NCBI GenBank assembly: GCA_050292445.1
Contig: JBNKLQ010000098.1
Coordinates: 1 to 19,707, forward strand
Direction: 5' to 3'
DNA: 19,707 bases
Source: Leptofilum sp050292445
GTDB lineage: Bacteria > Chloroflexota > Anaerolineae > Promineifilales > Promineifilaceae
Shown here: piece by piece, positions 1 to 8,777 of the stretch
Layout of the letters: the number at the start of each line of letters is the position of its first letter
Position numbering within the stretch: position 1 is the first letter of the stretch
Made by a program: the position numbers and the translations under genes
Notes under the pieces: model-generated
What the model was told of the DNA's origin: nothing
The model's input: the letters and a program-made list of their open reading frames with translations, nothing else
Databases searched by the model: none

Positions 1-1
1 C

Positions 2-772
2 TCGATGACCCAGCACGTGCAAGCGATGCTAGATTGGCAAAAACAGGGCAGTATTGTCTTTGATTACGGTAACAATCTTCGGCAGCAAGCGTACAACAAT
101 GGGCTAGAAAATGCGTTTGATTATCCTGGCTTTGTACCGGCTTATATACGGCCGTTATTCTGCGAAGGTAAAGGACCATTCCGCTGGGTAGCCCTTTCCG
201 GCGACCCCAACGACATTTACGCTACCGACGAGGCTATTTTGGAACTGTTCCCTGAAGATGAACATCTGTCCCGCTGGATCAAGATGGCGCAGGAGCAGGT
301 GGAATTTCAGGGCTTGCCTGCCCGTATCTGTTGGCTGGGCTACGGTGAACGGGCCAAAGCAGGATTGAAATTTAATGAACTTGTCGCCAGCGGCAAGGTT
401 AGCGCCCCGATTGTGATTGGCCGGGACCATCTAGATTCTGGCTCGGTGGCCAGCCCCAACCGGGAAACAGAAGGCATGATGGATGGCTCCGACGCCATCG
501 CCGATTGGCCCATTTTGAACGCACTGATCAATGCGGTGAGCGGCGCTACCTGGGTGAGTTACCATCACGGCGGCGGTGTGGGCATTGGCTACAGCTTGCA
601 TGCCGGGCAGGTGATTGTAGCCGACGGCACGCCAGAAGCGGCGGCCCGCTTGGAACGGGTGCTCACAGTTGATCCAGGTATGGGTGTAGCCCGCCACGTA
701 GACGCAGGTTACGAGCGGGCCATCGAAGTGGCCAAAGAGCGCGGTGTGAAGATTCCAATGATGAACTCGTAA
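2..772 (+). CDS. hutU: Urocanate hydratase, C-terminal part (cut by window start)
   Basis: Urocanase converts urocanate to 4-imidazolone-5-propionate in the cytoplasm, the second step of histidine degradation, using a tightly bound NAD+. The reading frame is open from the first complete codon, so the gene begins upstream; about 256 residues of a protein that is usually about 550 residues are present. Family hallmarks are visible: the YIRPLFCEGKGPFRW segment with the conserved cysteine, the RDHLDSGSVASPNRETEGM block, and the glycine/histidine-rich SYHHGGGVGIGYSLHAGQ segment near the C terminus. The next gene, hutI, encodes the following enzyme of the pathway 99 bp downstream on the same strand. 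The internal ATG at position 5 is not the real start, because conserved urocanase sequence must extend further upstream. Confidence 0.96.
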   Translation, partial: SMTQHVQAMLDWQKQGSIVFDYGNNLRQQAYNNGLENAFDYPGFVPAYIRPLFCEGKGPFRWVALSGDPNDIYATDEAILELFPEDEHLSRWIKMAQEQVEFQGLPARICWLGYGERAKAGLKFNELVASGKVSAPIVIGRDHLDSGSVASPNRETEGMMDGSDAIADWPILNALINAVSGATWVSYHHGGGVGIGYSLHAGQVIVADGTPEAAARLERVLTVDPGMGVARHVDAGYERAIEVAKERGVKIPMMNS

Positions 773-799
773 TTGTAGATTTTTATCAACAGATTTCGC

Positions 800-837
800 A
801 GATTACGCAGATAAAATCATTTCAATCTGCGTAATCT
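800..837 (+). repeat. Perfect 13-bp inverted repeat between hutU and hutI
   Basis: The arms AGATTACGCAGAT (800-812) and ATCTGCGTAATCT (825-837) are perfect reverse complements around a 12-nt loop. A T-rich run with scattered C follows (838-858), so the hairpin could act as an intrinsic terminator or attenuator between hutU and hutI. The left flank (790-799) carries a second, imperfect 'cagatttcgcagatt' unit. This 'cgcagat' word recurs in the hairpin at 8778-8815, which suggests a dispersed intergenic repeat rather than a gene-specific terminator. Confidence 0.7.
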
Positions 838-871
838 TTGATCTTTTCTTCTTTTCCTCAATTGGTGCTCT

Positions 872-2143
872 ATGATGGTTGAAGCAGATTTACTCATTCA
901 CAGTGCGGCGCAGGTGGTAACGTGTGCCAACGATGTGCCTAAACGGGGCGCGGCAATGCGGGATGTAGGGCTAATTTCGGATGGGGCGGTGGTGGTGAAA
1001 GACGGCCGTATCCTGGCCATCGGTCCCACAGAAAGCATCCGCGAACGATACTCAGCCAGACAAACGATCAATGCCAGCGGCAAGGTGATTTGCCCCGGCT
1101 TTGTCGATCCGCATACACACGTTGTGTATGCCGGGGATCGCATCGACGAGTTTGAGCAACGCATTCGCGGCGCGACCTACATGGAAATTATGGCGGCGGG
1201 CGGCGGCATTGTTAGTACGATGCGGGCCACCCGCCTTGCTTCTGTGGACGAGTTAGTGGAAGCTACCCTACCACGCCTGGAACAAATGCTGCGTTTGGGC
1301 ACGTCTACAGCTGAAGTCAAAACCGGCTATGGGCTCGATTTGGAGAGCGAGTTGAAGATGCTGGGCGCGATTGCCGCCCTGGATTTGGCCCAGCCCATTG
1401 ACTTGATACCGACGTTTATGCCTGCCCACGCTGTGCCGCCGGAATTTAACGGCCGTTCCGCCGCCTACATTGATTGGGTAGTCAATGAGATGATTCCCGC
1501 TGCAGCTGACTGGTATAAAAAGAGCCATTTTTACGAAGACGGCCGTTCCCTCTTTTGTGATGTTTTCTGTGAACAAAACGCCTTTGATTTAGACCAATCC
1601 CGCCGCGTATTAGAAGCTGGCCTGGAACACGGTTTGCCTGCCAAAATCCACGCCGACGAGTTCACCTCGTTGGGCGGTATAGGGCTGGCGGTAGATTTGG
1701 CTGCAACCTCGGTGGATCATTTGGATGCAACGACAACCGAAGACATTGCCTTGCTGGCTGATTCAAACGTGGTGGGAATTGTGCTGCCCGCAGTGAACTT
1801 CAATCTGGGCAGCCACCATTTTGCCAACGCCCGTGCCCTGGTCGATGCTGGGGCAGCGGTGGCGCTTTCTACCGACATCAATCCAGGATCGGCCCCATGC
1901 CCGTCTGTGCCACTGGTGCTGGCGCTGGCCACCCGCTACCAGCGGCTGCTGCCTGCCGAGGCGCTCAACGCCGCGACCATCAACGCCGCCTTTGGTGTGG
2001 GATTGGCGGATCGGATTGGTTCGCTCGCTCCTGGCAAGCAGGCGGATTTGCTGCTGCTTAACTGCACGGATTTCCGACAGCTAACCTATCAATTCGGGGG
2101 TAATTTGGTGGAGATGGTAGTGAAGAACGGCCGTATCGTCTAA
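872..2143 (+). CDS. hutI: Imidazolonepropionase
   Basis: This enzyme hydrolyses 4-imidazolone-5-propionate to N-formimino-L-glutamate, the third step of histidine catabolism. The 423-residue protein has the length and layout of the family, a metal-dependent amidohydrolase TIM barrel flanked by a small beta-sandwich. Visible motifs are the metal-binding PGFVDPHTH (His81 and His83), the KIHADEF strand with another metal histidine, SVDHLD, and the STDINPGSAP strand with the late catalytic aspartate. The C-terminal LAPGKQADLLLL block closes the sandwich domain. Two adjacent ATG codons (872 and 875) are possible starts; neither has a strong ribosome binding site. It follows hutU on the same strand. 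The coding sequence carries four ACGGCCGT copies, all read as Gly-Arg. Confidence 0.97.
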   Translation: MMVEADLLIHSAAQVVTCANDVPKRGAAMRDVGLISDGAVVVKDGRILAIGPTESIRERYSARQTINASGKVICPGFVDPHTHVVYAGDRIDEFEQRIRGATYMEIMAAGGGIVSTMRATRLASVDELVEATLPRLEQMLRLGTSTAEVKTGYGLDLESELKMLGAIAALDLAQPIDLIPTFMPAHAVPPEFNGRSAAYIDWVVNEMIPAAADWYKKSHFYEDGRSLFCDVFCEQNAFDLDQSRRVLEAGLEHGLPAKIHADEFTSLGGIGLAVDLAATSVDHLDATTTEDIALLADSNVVGIVLPAVNFNLGSHHFANARALVDAGAAVALSTDINPGSAPCPSVPLVLALATRYQRLLPAEALNAATINAAFGVGLADRIGSLAPGKQADLLLLNCTDFRQLTYQFGGNLVEMVVKNGRIV

Positions 2144-2223
2144 AAAGTTATCCGTCCTTCAATCCTCCAAACCAAGATGGCTCGCCGTTTTGCTTGCGCT
2201 TCTTCCCCCGAGCGTCATAAGCT

Positions 2224-2237
2224 TTGTAAGCTTACAA
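2224..2237. promoter_or_regulatory. 14-bp perfect palindrome upstream of the NRPS-like operon
   Basis: TTGTAAGCTTACAA is a perfect 14-bp palindrome, 8 bp upstream of a TTGACA hexamer at 2246-2251 that could be a -35 box. No good -10 box follows at 16-18 bp, so this promoter would need an activator or be weak. Palindromes of this size next to a -35 box are often operators for dimeric repressors or activators. Its TGTAA half-site reappears in the dyad at 2301-2318. Assignment as an operator is inference. Confidence 0.4.
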
Positions 2238-2300
2238 CCGTACTATTGACAAAGTCATTTAGCCCTGACAAACGTTTTTCATCGGTGCCAGGGTTTAGAC

Positions 2301-2318
2301 GATTACAACAATGTAATC
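2301..2318. promoter_or_regulatory. Second TGTAA dyad in the leader of the NRPS-like operon
   Basis: GATTACA (2301-2307) and TGTAATC (2312-2318) are perfect reverse complements around the 4-nt spacer ACAA. The dyad ends 12 nt before the Shine-Dalgarno sequence GAGGGAG (2331-2337) of the next gene. At DNA level it could be an operator, with half-sites facing the opposite way from those at 2224-2237. At RNA level it could be a small hairpin near the ribosome binding site. I see no further structure pointing to a known riboswitch. Confidence 0.35.
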
Positions 2319-2339
2319 CCACATAAGTACGAGGGAGTA

Positions 2340-4946
2340 ATGACTGTTAGTACGGCCGTATCCTCCGCCAAAACTCACGCCATGAGTGTTATTGGGGAAT
2401 CAAATTTAACGGAGCTTCAACTTCTATACTGGATAGGGCACCAATTGCGCCCATCCGCGACCCATTTCAATAATGCCTTCTCGTTTACCTTCCCGGTTTT
2501 CCTAGACCCTCCACTTTTTCAGGAGGCGTTTGTGACGGCCGTTCGCCAATATGATGCCTTACGCACCATTATTCGGGAACAGACCGGTACGCCCCAGCAG
2601 CATATTTTAGCCGAACCCCCAGCTCCGCTGATCTTTGTCGATCTTTCCCAGGAAGCTGACCCTCAGGCTTCGGCTGAAGTTTGGCAACAGCAGCGCGTAC
2701 AACGGCCGTTTCAGCTCGATGGCTGCCTGTATGATTCTGCCTTGCTCAAGCTGGCTGACCAAAAATTTGTCTGGTTTCTCAATCAACATCACCTGATTAC
2801 CGATGCCTCTTCATTTTTCCTCATCGCTGAAACTTTGCTGGGAATTTATGAGGAGTTACGCCAGGGTAAGGCGGTGACTTCGAGCGAAAAACCAACCTTT
2901 GCCAGATATGCGGCCAGCTTGCAACGACAGCAAGCCAGCAGCCGCGCAGCCAAATCGCGCACGTTCTGGCAGGAGAAATTGACGCAAAAACCGGACCAGC
3001 TTTCTTTTTACGGCCGTTCTCCGCAAAAGAGATCGGGCAAAGTACAACGTTGGACGCATAATCTAGGATCTGACCAAACAACACAGCTCATTGCTGTGGC
3101 TGAAAGCGCCGATTTGGGCGCTGTGACCTCTGAATTGCGCCAATTTTGCCTGATGGCCACCCTCTACTTTAGCTTGTTGCACCAGCTTACGGGTAAATCC
3201 CATCTGGGTTTTGTGACGACCATTCACAATCGGTCCACCCAGGTGAGTAAGCAAACCGTTGGCGTGTTGATGGAACTGTGCCCGGTGTTGGTGACCATCG
3301 AGCCGGAAGAAACGTTTTTGTCGTTGCTGCAAAAGGTCGTGGCAGAAATGAAGCAGCTTTTGCTACATTACCGCTATGGTGCCAGCCAGGCAGCATCTGA
3401 TTTGGCACTGGATGTGATGTTTACCTTTGTGCAACGGCCGTCTCTTACCTTCGATGGACAGATAGTGACTCATGAGATTGTTCATCCTGGCTGTGGCAGC
3501 GAGCAGTTGGGTTTGCATGTCCATCATTTGGCCGACAGCAATAGTTATGATCTTTATCTTGATTTTCAGCAAGACAGCTTTTCCCCAGACGAGCAAGAGC
3601 ACGCTAAGCAAACCGTGAAGCAGCTTATTAACACGTTGGCGGCTGATCTGGCTGCTCCCATCGCCGAGGCCGCCATCCCTTGGCCTCAAGTTGAGGTAGA
3701 TGCAGAAGAGAAGCTGCAAGAGGGAGAAAACGGCCGTTTACGCCCTGCCTACGTTCCGCCTTCCAACCCAATCGAGGCAAAGTTGCAGCAGATTTGGGAA
3801 GAACTTTTGGAGCAGTCGCCTATTGGTATCCATGATGATTTTTTTGCTTTGGGTGGTGAATCGTGGCGGGCAATGAGTTTTCTGGGCAAGTTTGAAGCAG
3901 CAACGGGACATTATTTGCCGCTGGGAACTTTGCTTACTCACAGCACGATTGCCAGTTTGGCAGCCCAGATTGAAACGGCCGTTCAGCCCGAAGCCGCGAT
4001 CCAGATCCAGCAAGGGTTACCGCATATGCCGCCTTTGTTTATTATCCCTGGTGCGGCGGGCAACACGCTGGCCATGGATCGTTTGGCGAAGCATCTTGCA
4101 CCCGACCAGCCTGTTTACTCTTTCCAGATGCCTATGTTGGATATGGATAATTTACCTCTGGCCAAGGTAGACGAGCTGGCTACATTTTATCGTGAAGCGA
4201 TGCAAGCTGTGCAACCTCATGGACCTTACTATCTGAGCGGTTATTCAGCGGGTGCCATTTTTGCCTACGAAGTCGCTCAACAGCTGAGAGCGCAGGGGGA
4301 AACAATTGGCTTTCTGGGGAACGTTGACATGCCCGCACCAAATTTCGCTAGCAAAAAGTGGCAGCGTTTTTGCCAAATGATGGCGAAAGTAATGCATCTT
4401 CCGGCCGCACTTGAGGAGAGAATTTATTTACTGGGGCGTGATCTCATGAACCGGGCGGCTTATTTTGCCATTCGTGGCTGGAAAGCATGGCTGAAGCGTT
4501 ACGGCCGTCTCACTCAACGATTTTTGCAGATGCCGCTTAAGGAAAGATGGCATCGTTTGTGGCAGTACAGGCAGAACGTCGAGCAAAAAAGAGCTGTTGC
4601 CCAGGCCAACCGGCGAAACATATTGCGTGATATGGACCCCTCCAGTCTTACGGACCCACGGGCCAGAACTTTGTTTGACCTATATGACCGCGCCGTTCGC
4701 CAATATTTTCCCCAGCCTTACGATGGCCGTCTCACTTTGTTGCGCTGCCCATTAGGGCACGGCCGTAAAGAAATCCGCTCAGCTTATCCGCACTATGGCT
4801 GGCAGAAATATGCGCGCCAGCTGGAAACATACGTTATCGATGCCCCGGGGCATCTGGCGCTGCTCCATGAGCCGTCTGTGACCGACGTAGCTCAGGCAAT
4901 ACAAACTGCCTTAACCCAGGCAATAGAAAAGGAAAATACTGTATGA
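2340..4946 (+). CDS. NRPS-like protein: condensation, peptidyl carrier and thioesterase domains (no adenylation domain)
   Basis: The 868-residue multidomain enzyme contains, in order: a condensation domain (about residues 20-450) with its active-site motif as HHLITDA, giving His150, His151 and Asp155; a peptidyl carrier domain (about 478-545) whose LGGES motif places the phosphopantetheine serine at Ser508; and a type I thioesterase (about 560-868) with GYSAG (Ser636), an aspartate in the FLGNVDMPAP turn, and a histidine in PGHLALLHEP. The C domain should join an acyl or aminoacyl group to an acceptor and the thioesterase should release the product. There is no adenylation domain, so activation must come in trans, most simply from the ligase at 5250-6767. 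Residues about 670-800 form a long, basic, helix-rich lid. The last HHxxxDG position is Ala rather than Gly. GAGGGAG (2331-2337) lies close to the ATG. The stop overlaps the next start as ATGA. Confidence 0.9.
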   Translation: MTVSTAVSSAKTHAMSVIGESNLTELQLLYWIGHQLRPSATHFNNAFSFTFPVFLDPPLFQEAFVTAVRQYDALRTIIREQTGTPQQHILAEPPAPLIFVDLSQEADPQASAEVWQQQRVQRPFQLDGCLYDSALLKLADQKFVWFLNQHHLITDASSFFLIAETLLGIYEELRQGKAVTSSEKPTFARYAASLQRQQASSRAAKSRTFWQEKLTQKPDQLSFYGRSPQKRSGKVQRWTHNLGSDQTTQLIAVAESADLGAVTSELRQFCLMATLYFSLLHQLTGKSHLGFVTTIHNRSTQVSKQTVGVLMELCPVLVTIEPEETFLSLLQKVVAEMKQLLLHYRYGASQAASDLALDVMFTFVQRPSLTFDGQIVTHEIVHPGCGSEQLGLHVHHLADSNSYDLYLDFQQDSFSPDEQEHAKQTVKQLINTLAADLAAPIAEAAIPWPQVEVDAEEKLQEGENGRLRPAYVPPSNPIEAKLQQIWEELLEQSPIGIHDDFFALGGESWRAMSFLGKFEAATGHYLPLGTLLTHSTIASLAAQIETAVQPEAAIQIQQGLPHMPPLFIIPGAAGNTLAMDRLAKHLAPDQPVYSFQMPMLDMDNLPLAKVDELATFYREAMQAVQPHGPYYLSGYSAGAIFAYEVAQQLRAQGETIGFLGNVDMPAPNFASKKWQRFCQMMAKVMHLPAALEERIYLLGRDLMNRAAYFAIRGWKAWLKRYGRLTQRFLQMPLKERWHRLWQYRQNVEQKRAVAQANRRNILRDMDPSSLTDPRARTLFDLYDRAVRQYFPQPYDGRLTLLRCPLGHGRKEIRSAYPHYGWQKYARQLETYVIDAPGHLALLHEPSVTDVAQAIQTALTQAIEKENTV

Positions 4947-5200
4947 ATGTGAAAGAACAAATCCGTGCTTTTGTCGCAGAAAACTTTTTGTTTAGTGCGA
5001 ATGGTTTTGATTTAAGTGACGACGCCTCTTTTTTAGATGAAGGTGTGGTGGATTCCACCGGAACACTGGAGCTCGTCATGTTTGTCGAAGAAACCTTTGG
5101 TGTTGAGGTCGGTGATAACGAAATCGAGCCGGAAAACTTTGATTCCGTGGATAAATTAGCCGCCTACATTGCTCGCAAGGAAAACGTCGTCGCTTCTTGA
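4943..5200 (+). CDS. Free-standing acyl carrier protein
   Basis: This 85-residue acidic protein has the length and four-helix pattern of acyl carrier proteins. The carrier motif reads DEGVVDSTG, so Ser38 would carry the 4'-phosphopantetheine arm. The C-terminal helix region contains PENFDSVDKLAAYI, typical of carriers that work with stand-alone AMP ligases in natural-product and polysaccharide clusters rather than of fatty-acid-synthase AcpP, whose motif is usually DSLD. Its ATG overlaps the stop of the upstream NRPS-like gene by 4 bp (ATGA), implying translational coupling, and an AAGGAAAA purine run precedes it. The likely partner is the AMP ligase encoded next; the downstream acceptor would be the condensation domain upstream. 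The cargo is unknown. Confidence 0.93.
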   Translation: MNVKEQIRAFVAENFLFSANGFDLSDDASFLDEGVVDSTGTLELVMFVEETFGVEVGDNEIEPENFDSVDKLAAYIARKENVVAS

Positions 5201-5249
5201 AGTGCCAGACATTCACCATGAGAATACGCTCTCTTTACAGGGGGATGAA

Positions 5250-6767
5250 ATGAAGTTAGTCCAATCCTTTCTTGAGGACAGTGCTGCCCAAACACCAAAC
5301 AAAACAGCCCTGGTTTGCGGCGAGCAACGGTTGACCTACGTCCAAATTGATGCTATGGCTAATCGACTGGCCCAGGCATTGGTGGCCAATGGGGTAGGGC
5401 GCGGCGACCGTGTGTTACTTTTTCTAACCAACTCAGTTGAGTTGGTCGTAGGCATTTTTGCTACCTTGAAAGCCAATGCCGTGTTTGTGCCGGTGAATCA
5501 TTCTACCAAGGCAGACAAGTTGCAATATTTGGCACAAGATTGCCGTGCGGCAGGAATCATTACCTGGCAGCGGCAGGCGCAAACGGCCGTTTCCCTGCAA
5601 GAATCCATTCCCAGCCTAAACACGGTGGTGATCGTGGGGGATGCGCCAGATGGCTGCTTGTCGTTTGCGGAGATTCAAGCGGACTATGAGGCGGAACGGC
5701 CGTCTTGCCACACCATCGATCAAGACCTGGCCTGCCTTATCTACACTTCTGGCAGCACCGGCGAACCCAAAGGGGTGATGTCCGCCCACAGTAATGTGGT
5801 TTTTGCTGCTTCGTCGATTATCACCTACCTGCAAAACCAGCCAGACGATATTGTTCTTAATTTGCTGCCCCTTTCGTTTGATTATGGTTTATACCAGCTG
5901 CTGATGACGTTCAAGTTTGGCGGAACCTTGGTGCTGGAGCGCTCCTTTGCTTATCCTGCGCAAATATTTAAGCGCATTGTGGCTGAACAGGTCACTGGAT
6001 TTCCGTTGGTGCCGACCATCGCAGCTATTTTGCTGCAAATGGATTTGAGTTCGTACGATTTCTCCAGCTTGCGTTACATTACCAATACGGCCGCAGCCCT
6101 CTCGCCCAGTCATATTACCGCACTAAAAGAAAAGTTCCCTCAGGCGACGCTCTTCTCCATGTACGGTCTCACCGAAACCAAGCGCACGCTTTATTTGCCG
6201 CCCGAGCAGCTGTCTGAACGGCCGAATTCCGTTGGCATTCCCATTCCTGGTACCGAAGCCTGGGTAGAGGATGTTGAGACGGGCAGGCGGTTAGGACCTG
6301 GCGAAATTGGCGAGTTGGTGATTCGGGGCAGCCATGTAATGCGCGGTTATTGGGAAAAGCCTGAAAAAACGGCCGAACGCTTTCGCCCCGGGTCTCTTCC
6401 TGGAGAACGGTTGTGTTACAGTGGCGATCTATTTCGTGTAGACAATAAAGGTTTCTTTTACTTCGTTGGACGCAAAGATGACATTATCAAAAGTCGTGGG
6501 GAAAAGGTGGCGCCTAAAGAAATTGAAAACGTCTTGTTTAGCTTGAGTGGGGTGGTGGAGACGGCCGTTATCGGCGTGCCGGATCCTGTTTTAGGCGAAG
6601 CGATCAAAGCCTTTATTGTGCCCAAAGACGATTCGCTTACTGAAAAAGACGTTTTGCGCTACTGTCGCCAGCATTTGGAAGATTTTATGGTGCCACAGCA
6701 AATTGAGTTTCGGGATGCGCTTCCCAAATCCAGTAATGGCAAAATTGCCAAAAAGGATTTACGCTAA
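5250..6767 (+). CDS. Acyl/aminoacyl-AMP ligase (ANL superfamily)
   Basis: The enzyme should adenylate a carboxylic acid with ATP and transfer it to a thiol, probably the pantetheine of the adjacent carrier protein. The 505-residue protein shows the full ANL motif set: the P-loop YTSGSTGEPKG (Tyr165-Gly175), MYGLTE, the GDLF plus GRKDDIIKSRGEKV hinge region, and the C-terminal PKSSNGKI with catalytic Lys498. I chose the ATG at 5250 because AGGGGG (5239-5244) sits 5 nt upstream; a longer frame opens at a TTG at 5169 inside the ACP gene but has no such site and adds non-conserved residues. The stop overlaps the next start (TAATG). Nearest relatives by eye are DltA-like and exosortase-cluster acyl ligases; I cannot read the substrate. 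Confidence 0.93.
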   Translation: MKLVQSFLEDSAAQTPNKTALVCGEQRLTYVQIDAMANRLAQALVANGVGRGDRVLLFLTNSVELVVGIFATLKANAVFVPVNHSTKADKLQYLAQDCRAAGIITWQRQAQTAVSLQESIPSLNTVVIVGDAPDGCLSFAEIQADYEAERPSCHTIDQDLACLIYTSGSTGEPKGVMSAHSNVVFAASSIITYLQNQPDDIVLNLLPLSFDYGLYQLLMTFKFGGTLVLERSFAYPAQIFKRIVAEQVTGFPLVPTIAAILLQMDLSSYDFSSLRYITNTAAALSPSHITALKEKFPQATLFSMYGLTETKRTLYLPPEQLSERPNSVGIPIPGTEAWVEDVETGRRLGPGEIGELVIRGSHVMRGYWEKPEKTAERFRPGSLPGERLCYSGDLFRVDNKGFFYFVGRKDDIIKSRGEKVAPKEIENVLFSLSGVVETAVIGVPDPVLGEAIKAFIVPKDDSLTEKDVLRYCRQHLEDFMVPQQIEFRDALPKSSNGKIAKKDLR

Positions 6768-8767
6768 TGTGCGGCATTGCGGGTATTCATCCCTTAAGAC
6801 AGCCCAAACCGATTAAGCCTGAGATGTTACAGCGGATGTTGTCTACCTTGCGCCATCGTGGCCCAGATGAATCTGGCCTTTACCTGTTCCAAGATGAAAC
6901 CAGCAGTGTTGGCTTTGCTCATGCTCGGCTGAGCATCATTGATTTGGCGGGCGGGCAGCAGCCATTGTGCAATGAAGACAGCACGCTGTGGATCACCTTC
7001 AATGGTGAAATTTACAACTACCGTGAATTGCGCCAGGAATTACGACAGGCCGGCCACCAATTTGCCACAGACAGCGACACAGAAGTGATTCTGCATCTGT
7101 ATGAACAAGATGGTGTGGATTGTTTACAGCGGTTGAATGGCCAGTTTGCTTTCGCTATTTGGGATGAACGGGCGCATACGCTTTTTATTGCCAGAGACCG
7201 CGTGGGCATACGGCCGTTATTCTATACCATCCAGCAGAATCAACTCATCTTCGCTTCAGAGATGAAGGCGATTTTGGCGGCCTTACCAGACGCGCCCCAG
7301 CTGGATAAGACAGCGCTCGACCAAATTTTCACTTACTGGAGTCCGCTTCCACCACACACCATCTTTCAGGGTATCCAAACGCTGCCACCAGGCCATTTTT
7401 TATTGGCAACCGATGGTGAAATCAAAATAGAGCCATATTGGCAGCCAGAATTTCCCACTGCACGGCCGAACAATAACCAATCGCTGGATGAGTCGGCTGT
7501 GCAGCTGCGCCAGATGCTCACGGAGGCCACCCGGCTGCGACTACGGGCTGACGTGCCTGTAGGTGCTTACCTCAGCGGCGGATTGGACTCTTCTACAATT
7601 GCTGCGCTGCTCTATCACGACATCGGCCAGCGGCTGGAGACCTTCTCCATTGCCTTCACCGATAATGCCTTTGATGAGAGCAGCTTTCAACAGCAAATGG
7701 CAGCCCATCTGGGCACGGAACATCACGTCATTACCTGCACTCATGCCGATGTAGGCCACGCTTTCCCGGACGTTATCTGGCACACTGAAACGCCCATTCT
7801 GCGCACATCGCCTGTGCCACTCTATTTGCTATCTGACTTTGTGGAAAAAGCGGGCATTAAGGTGGTGCTTACCGGAGAAGGGGCAGATGAGTTTTTGGGC
7901 GGTTATAACATTTTCAAAGAAGCATTGATTCGTCGCTTTTGGGCACGGCAGCCAGCCTCTGAGATACGACCGCTTCTCCTCAAAAAGCTTTACAGCTACG
8001 TGCAAAATCTGGGAAATCCAGCTTACCTGGCTAAGTTCTTTGGCTATCGGTTAACCGAAACAACAGAGCCAGGCTACTCGCACCTGCTGCGCTGGCGCAA
8101 TGGCGCGCGGCACCGTCGACTGTTTCATCCCCAGGTTTTGGCGGAACTGGCTGAGGAACGGCCGTTGCCCGATTTGCCACTTCCCACGGACTTTGCCAGC
8201 TGGACGCCGCTGGCCCAGGCACAATATCTGGAAATCCGCATCTTTATGGCCGAATATCTCCTTTCATCCCAAGGGGACCGCATGGCGATGGCCCATTCCA
8301 TTGAGGGGCGTTTTCCTTTTCTAGACCATCACGTTATTGAGTTCTGCAATCAACTGCCGCCAGATTTTAAGCTGCGCGGCTTGAATGAAAAGCATATTCT
8401 GAAGCACGCCGTACGTGATTTGCTCCCAGCAGAGATTTGGCAGCGGCAGAAACGGCCGTATCGTGCCCCCATCCACCACAGTTTTTTCCCGGAGGGGCGG
8501 CCGTTGGATTGGGTGGCGGAGATGCTTTCACCACAAAAAGTGGAGGCGGCTGGCTGCTTTAATCCATTGGCCGTACAGGCATTGCTTAAAAAACAGGCGC
8601 GGCTGGGCAGCCTGGGCGAAGTGGATGAGATGGCCCTGGCAGGCATCTTATCAACCCAGCTGGTGCACCATCATTTTATCGATTCGTTTGAAACGGCCGT
8701 GTCTGACCAACCAGCCGCTAATCAGAAAGTCATCAAACGTGGATCACTGCTATACGCAGCAACTTGA
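6767..8767 (+). CDS. asnB: Asparagine-synthetase-type glutamine amidotransferase
   Basis: This 666-residue class II glutamine amidotransferase has an N-terminal glutaminase domain beginning MCGIAGI, with Cys2 as nucleophile, and RLSIIDLAGGQQPL and NGEIYNY glutamine-pocket motifs. The C-terminal synthetase domain has the PP-loop SGGLDS (Ser270-Ser275) and the GEGADEFLGGY motif. Such enzymes adenylate a carboxylate and replace AMP with ammonia from glutamine. It could be the housekeeping asparagine synthetase. However, its start shares a base with the stop of the AMP ligase (TAATG), and homologues in natural-product and surface-polysaccharide clusters amidate other carboxylates, so a pathway-specific amidation is plausible. 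All catalytic residues I looked for are present. A 69-bp gap with a hairpin separates it from the NAD-synthetase-like gene. Confidence 0.92.
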   Translation: MCGIAGIHPLRQPKPIKPEMLQRMLSTLRHRGPDESGLYLFQDETSSVGFAHARLSIIDLAGGQQPLCNEDSTLWITFNGEIYNYRELRQELRQAGHQFATDSDTEVILHLYEQDGVDCLQRLNGQFAFAIWDERAHTLFIARDRVGIRPLFYTIQQNQLIFASEMKAILAALPDAPQLDKTALDQIFTYWSPLPPHTIFQGIQTLPPGHFLLATDGEIKIEPYWQPEFPTARPNNNQSLDESAVQLRQMLTEATRLRLRADVPVGAYLSGGLDSSTIAALLYHDIGQRLETFSIAFTDNAFDESSFQQQMAAHLGTEHHVITCTHADVGHAFPDVIWHTETPILRTSPVPLYLLSDFVEKAGIKVVLTGEGADEFLGGYNIFKEALIRRFWARQPASEIRPLLLKKLYSYVQNLGNPAYLAKFFGYRLTETTEPGYSHLLRWRNGARHRRLFHPQVLAELAEERPLPDLPLPTDFASWTPLAQAQYLEIRIFMAEYLLSSQGDRMAMAHSIEGRFPFLDHHVIEFCNQLPPDFKLRGLNEKHILKHAVRDLLPAEIWQRQKRPYRAPIHHSFFPEGRPLDWVAEMLSPQKVEAAGCFNPLAVQALLKKQARLGSLGEVDEMALAGILSTQLVHHHFIDSFETAVSDQPAANQKVIKRGSLLYAAT

Positions 8768-8777
8768 ATTAAAAATG

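Noticed and set aside
4401..4408. CCGGCCGC as a further octamer copy
   Set aside because: It differs from ACGGCCGT at both ends, so it was not counted or listed as a one-mismatch relative.
5169..5249. Longer N terminus of the AMP ligase starting at TTG inside the ACP gene
   Set aside because: The ATG at 5250 has a strong Shine-Dalgarno sequence and fits the usual start of the family; the extension is not conserved-looking.
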